From positions 106,217 to 170,216 of the forward strand of contig JANQJF010000001.1 in NCBI GenBank assembly GCA_028281765.1: a stretch of DNA of 64,000 bases. The letters are read 5' to 3'. The position numbers and the translations under genes were made by a program. Positions 62,885-64,000 of this stretch are shown piece by piece. Source of the DNA: Planctomycetota bacterium. GTDB lineage: Bacteria; Planctomycetota; UBA1135; UBA2386. Every line of letters begins with the position of its first letter. Positions within the stretch are counted from its first letter, which is position 1. The notes below the pieces were generated by a model. The model did no database searches. It saw only the letters and a program-made list of their open reading frames with translations, and had not been told where the DNA came from.

Positions 62885-63909
62885 GCGAGCCCGGTCTGCG
62901 CTGGGGCATCACCGGGCCCGGCGAGATCGCGCGCGTTTTCGCCGAGAGTCTCGCCGCTTCGAACGCGGGACGCGTCGTGCGCGTGCACGGCCGATCGGCC
63001 GAGCGCGGCGCCGCGTTCTGCACCGAGCACGGCGGCCGCTTCGCGTCGACGCTCGACGAACTCGTCGAAGACCCGGACGTCGAAGCCGTCTACGTCGCGA
63101 GCCCACACGTCCACCACGCCGAGGCGACGACCAAGGCGCTGCGCGCCGGACGCGCCGTGCTCTGCGAGAAACCGATGACCGTCTCCGCCGACACGACACG
63201 CGCGCTGTGGGATCAGTCCGTAGCTCTGCAGACGGTCTTGCTCGAGGCCTGGATGTACCGATGCCATCCGCAGATCCAGCGGTTGCTCGACGTCGTGGAT
63301 TCCGGCGAGATCGGCGAACCTCGGACGATCCGTTCCTGGTTCGGCTTCGAGGCACCGGTCGATCCGACGAGCCGACTGTTCGCACTCGATCAGGGAGGCG
63401 GCGCAATCCTCGACGTCGGCGGCTACCCCGTGTCGATCGCCCTCCTGGTAGCCGGTGACCTGTCGCCCGAGATCGTGGGCGCCCAGGGCGAACTCGCGGC
63501 GACCGGCGCAGTCGCGGACACCGACCTGCGCCTACGGTTCGCAAATGGGATGACAGCCGAATTGCAGGTGGCGATCACACGAGACACGGGTCGCGGCGTG
63601 ATCGTCGAAGGCGAGCACGGCTCGGTATCCCTCGACGACCCGTTCGTGCCCGGCGGGGAACGTCACGGCCGCACCGGATTGCTCCGGGTGCGCACCTCCA
63701 CGCAACGCGTGGAATCCATCGATTCCCCGCACGACTGCTACGCTCTCGAGGCGCTCGAACTCGCCCGGATGGTTCGCGCACGGAATCCACAACCGCGCCG
63801 CCCGATGGTCGACCGGTCACAATCGATCGCGATCGCGTCGCTGCTGCAGCAGTGGCGCACTCGGGTCGGAGCCCGTGAGGTCGCGGATGTCGTGACCGGA
63901 TCACGCTAG
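62881..63909 (+). CDS. Gfo/Idh/MocA family NAD(P)-dependent oxidoreductase
   Basis: A 342-aa protein. The N-terminal Rossmann domain has GITGPGEIARVFAESL (9-24) and the family motif CEKP (95-98). The C-terminal domain follows (GGGAILDVGGYPVSIALLVA), with the catalytic-type Asp/Tyr region. The family oxidises or reduces sugars, inositols or related alcohols. The ATG at 62881 overlaps the stop of the propeller gene by four bases. As the last gene of the operon controlled by a sugar-type regulator, it probably acts on the imported product. No export signal. Confidence 0.9.
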   Translation: MSEPGLRWGITGPGEIARVFAESLAASNAGRVVRVHGRSAERGAAFCTEHGGRFASTLDELVEDPDVEAVYVASPHVHHAEATTKALRAGRAVLCEKPMTVSADTTRALWDQSVALQTVLLEAWMYRCHPQIQRLLDVVDSGEIGEPRTIRSWFGFEAPVDPTSRLFALDQGGGAILDVGGYPVSIALLVAGDLSPEIVGAQGELAATGAVADTDLRLRFANGMTAELQVAITRDTGRGVIVEGEHGSVSLDDPFVPGGERHGRTGLLRVRTSTQRVESIDSPHDCYALEALELARMVRARNPQPRRPMVDRSQSIAIASLLQQWRTRVGAREVADVVTGSR

Positions 63910-64000
63910 TGTCCCTCGTCTGAAGTCCGTAGCGAAAGTAGCCGCGTCAGTCGATTCGCGCGCAAGGCGCTGCGACGACACGGCTTGTCAGTGGACAAGT
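63910..64000. other. Right-edge non-coding sequence, possibly the start of another element
   Basis: No open frame is supported. CTTGTC (63984-63989) and GACAAG (63994-63999) form a 6-bp hairpin with a 4-base loop at the very end of the window. The segment right after the oxidoreductase stop could be a terminator region or the end of a mobile element; it is too short to say. Confidence 0.3.

Noticed and set aside
1..64000. tRNA or rRNA genes
   Set aside because: I looked for cloverleaf-like and rRNA-like segments in the intergenic gaps and saw none; a dedicated tRNA or Rfam scan would be decisive.

Overview
The window is high-GC DNA packed almost wall to wall with genes; no gene-free stretch exceeds about 250 bases. 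I see no tRNA, rRNA, CRISPR array or complete insertion sequence. The gene content points to a planctomycete (inference). It includes PSD1-type proteins (DUF1549/DUF1553), a DUF1501 protein, several cytochrome-c/PA14/beta-propeller proteins, a sulfatase, many very large secreted proteins of unknown function, a TIGR02999-type sigma factor, and a Ser/Thr kinase carrying TPRs. The base composition and the style of the secreted proteins would fit a deep-branching marine lineage, but I cannot place it further without a search.

Layout, left to right. 1-6.2 kb: the 5' end of a membrane-anchored protein, a 755-aa secreted protein, a translationally coupled pair equivalent to the two halves of the plant Tm-1 protein, and a thioredoxin-fold protein with a repeat linker. 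6.2-13.7 kb: a HEAT/beta-propeller protein, an ECF sigma factor with its membrane partner, a sugar-kinase-like/class III aminotransferase fusion coupled to a nuclease-fold secreted protein, and a DUF72 protein. 13.7-25.8 kb: a 980-aa surface protein with carboxypeptidase-regulatory-like repeats, a secreted protein, an ABC-F ATPase, a large inverted repeat, a sulfatase, and a pentaheme PA14 cytochrome overlapping a sorbosone/glucose-dehydrogenase-like propeller. 25.9-34.0 kb: a lamin-tail secreted protein and a three-gene pseudopilin operon that includes a 1196-aa prepilin-like protein. 34.2-43.0 kb: a HAMP-like protein, a rearranged flavoprotein fused to a NosR-like polyferredoxin, two tandem paralogous secreted proteins with strong codon bias and hairpin terminators, and an FG-GAP/ASPIC protein. 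43-55.5 kb: a GST, a second sigma factor, a heterodimeric ABC exporter, a sarcosine-oxidase-like enzyme, a kinase-sigma operon and two lipoproteins. 55.5-63.9 kb: a XylR-type AraC regulator divergent from a four-gene PSD1/DUF1501/propeller/Gfo-Idh operon, which looks like a substrate-inducible catabolic unit.

Two themes cut across the window. First, at least eleven genes have a TANNNT box ending 6-11 bases before the start codon. They include both members of four divergent pairs and suggest leaderless transcripts; other genes instead have clear Shine-Dalgarno sequences. Second, six and perhaps seven otherwise unrelated secreted proteins end in what looks like the same roughly 100-120-residue beta-rich C-terminal domain.
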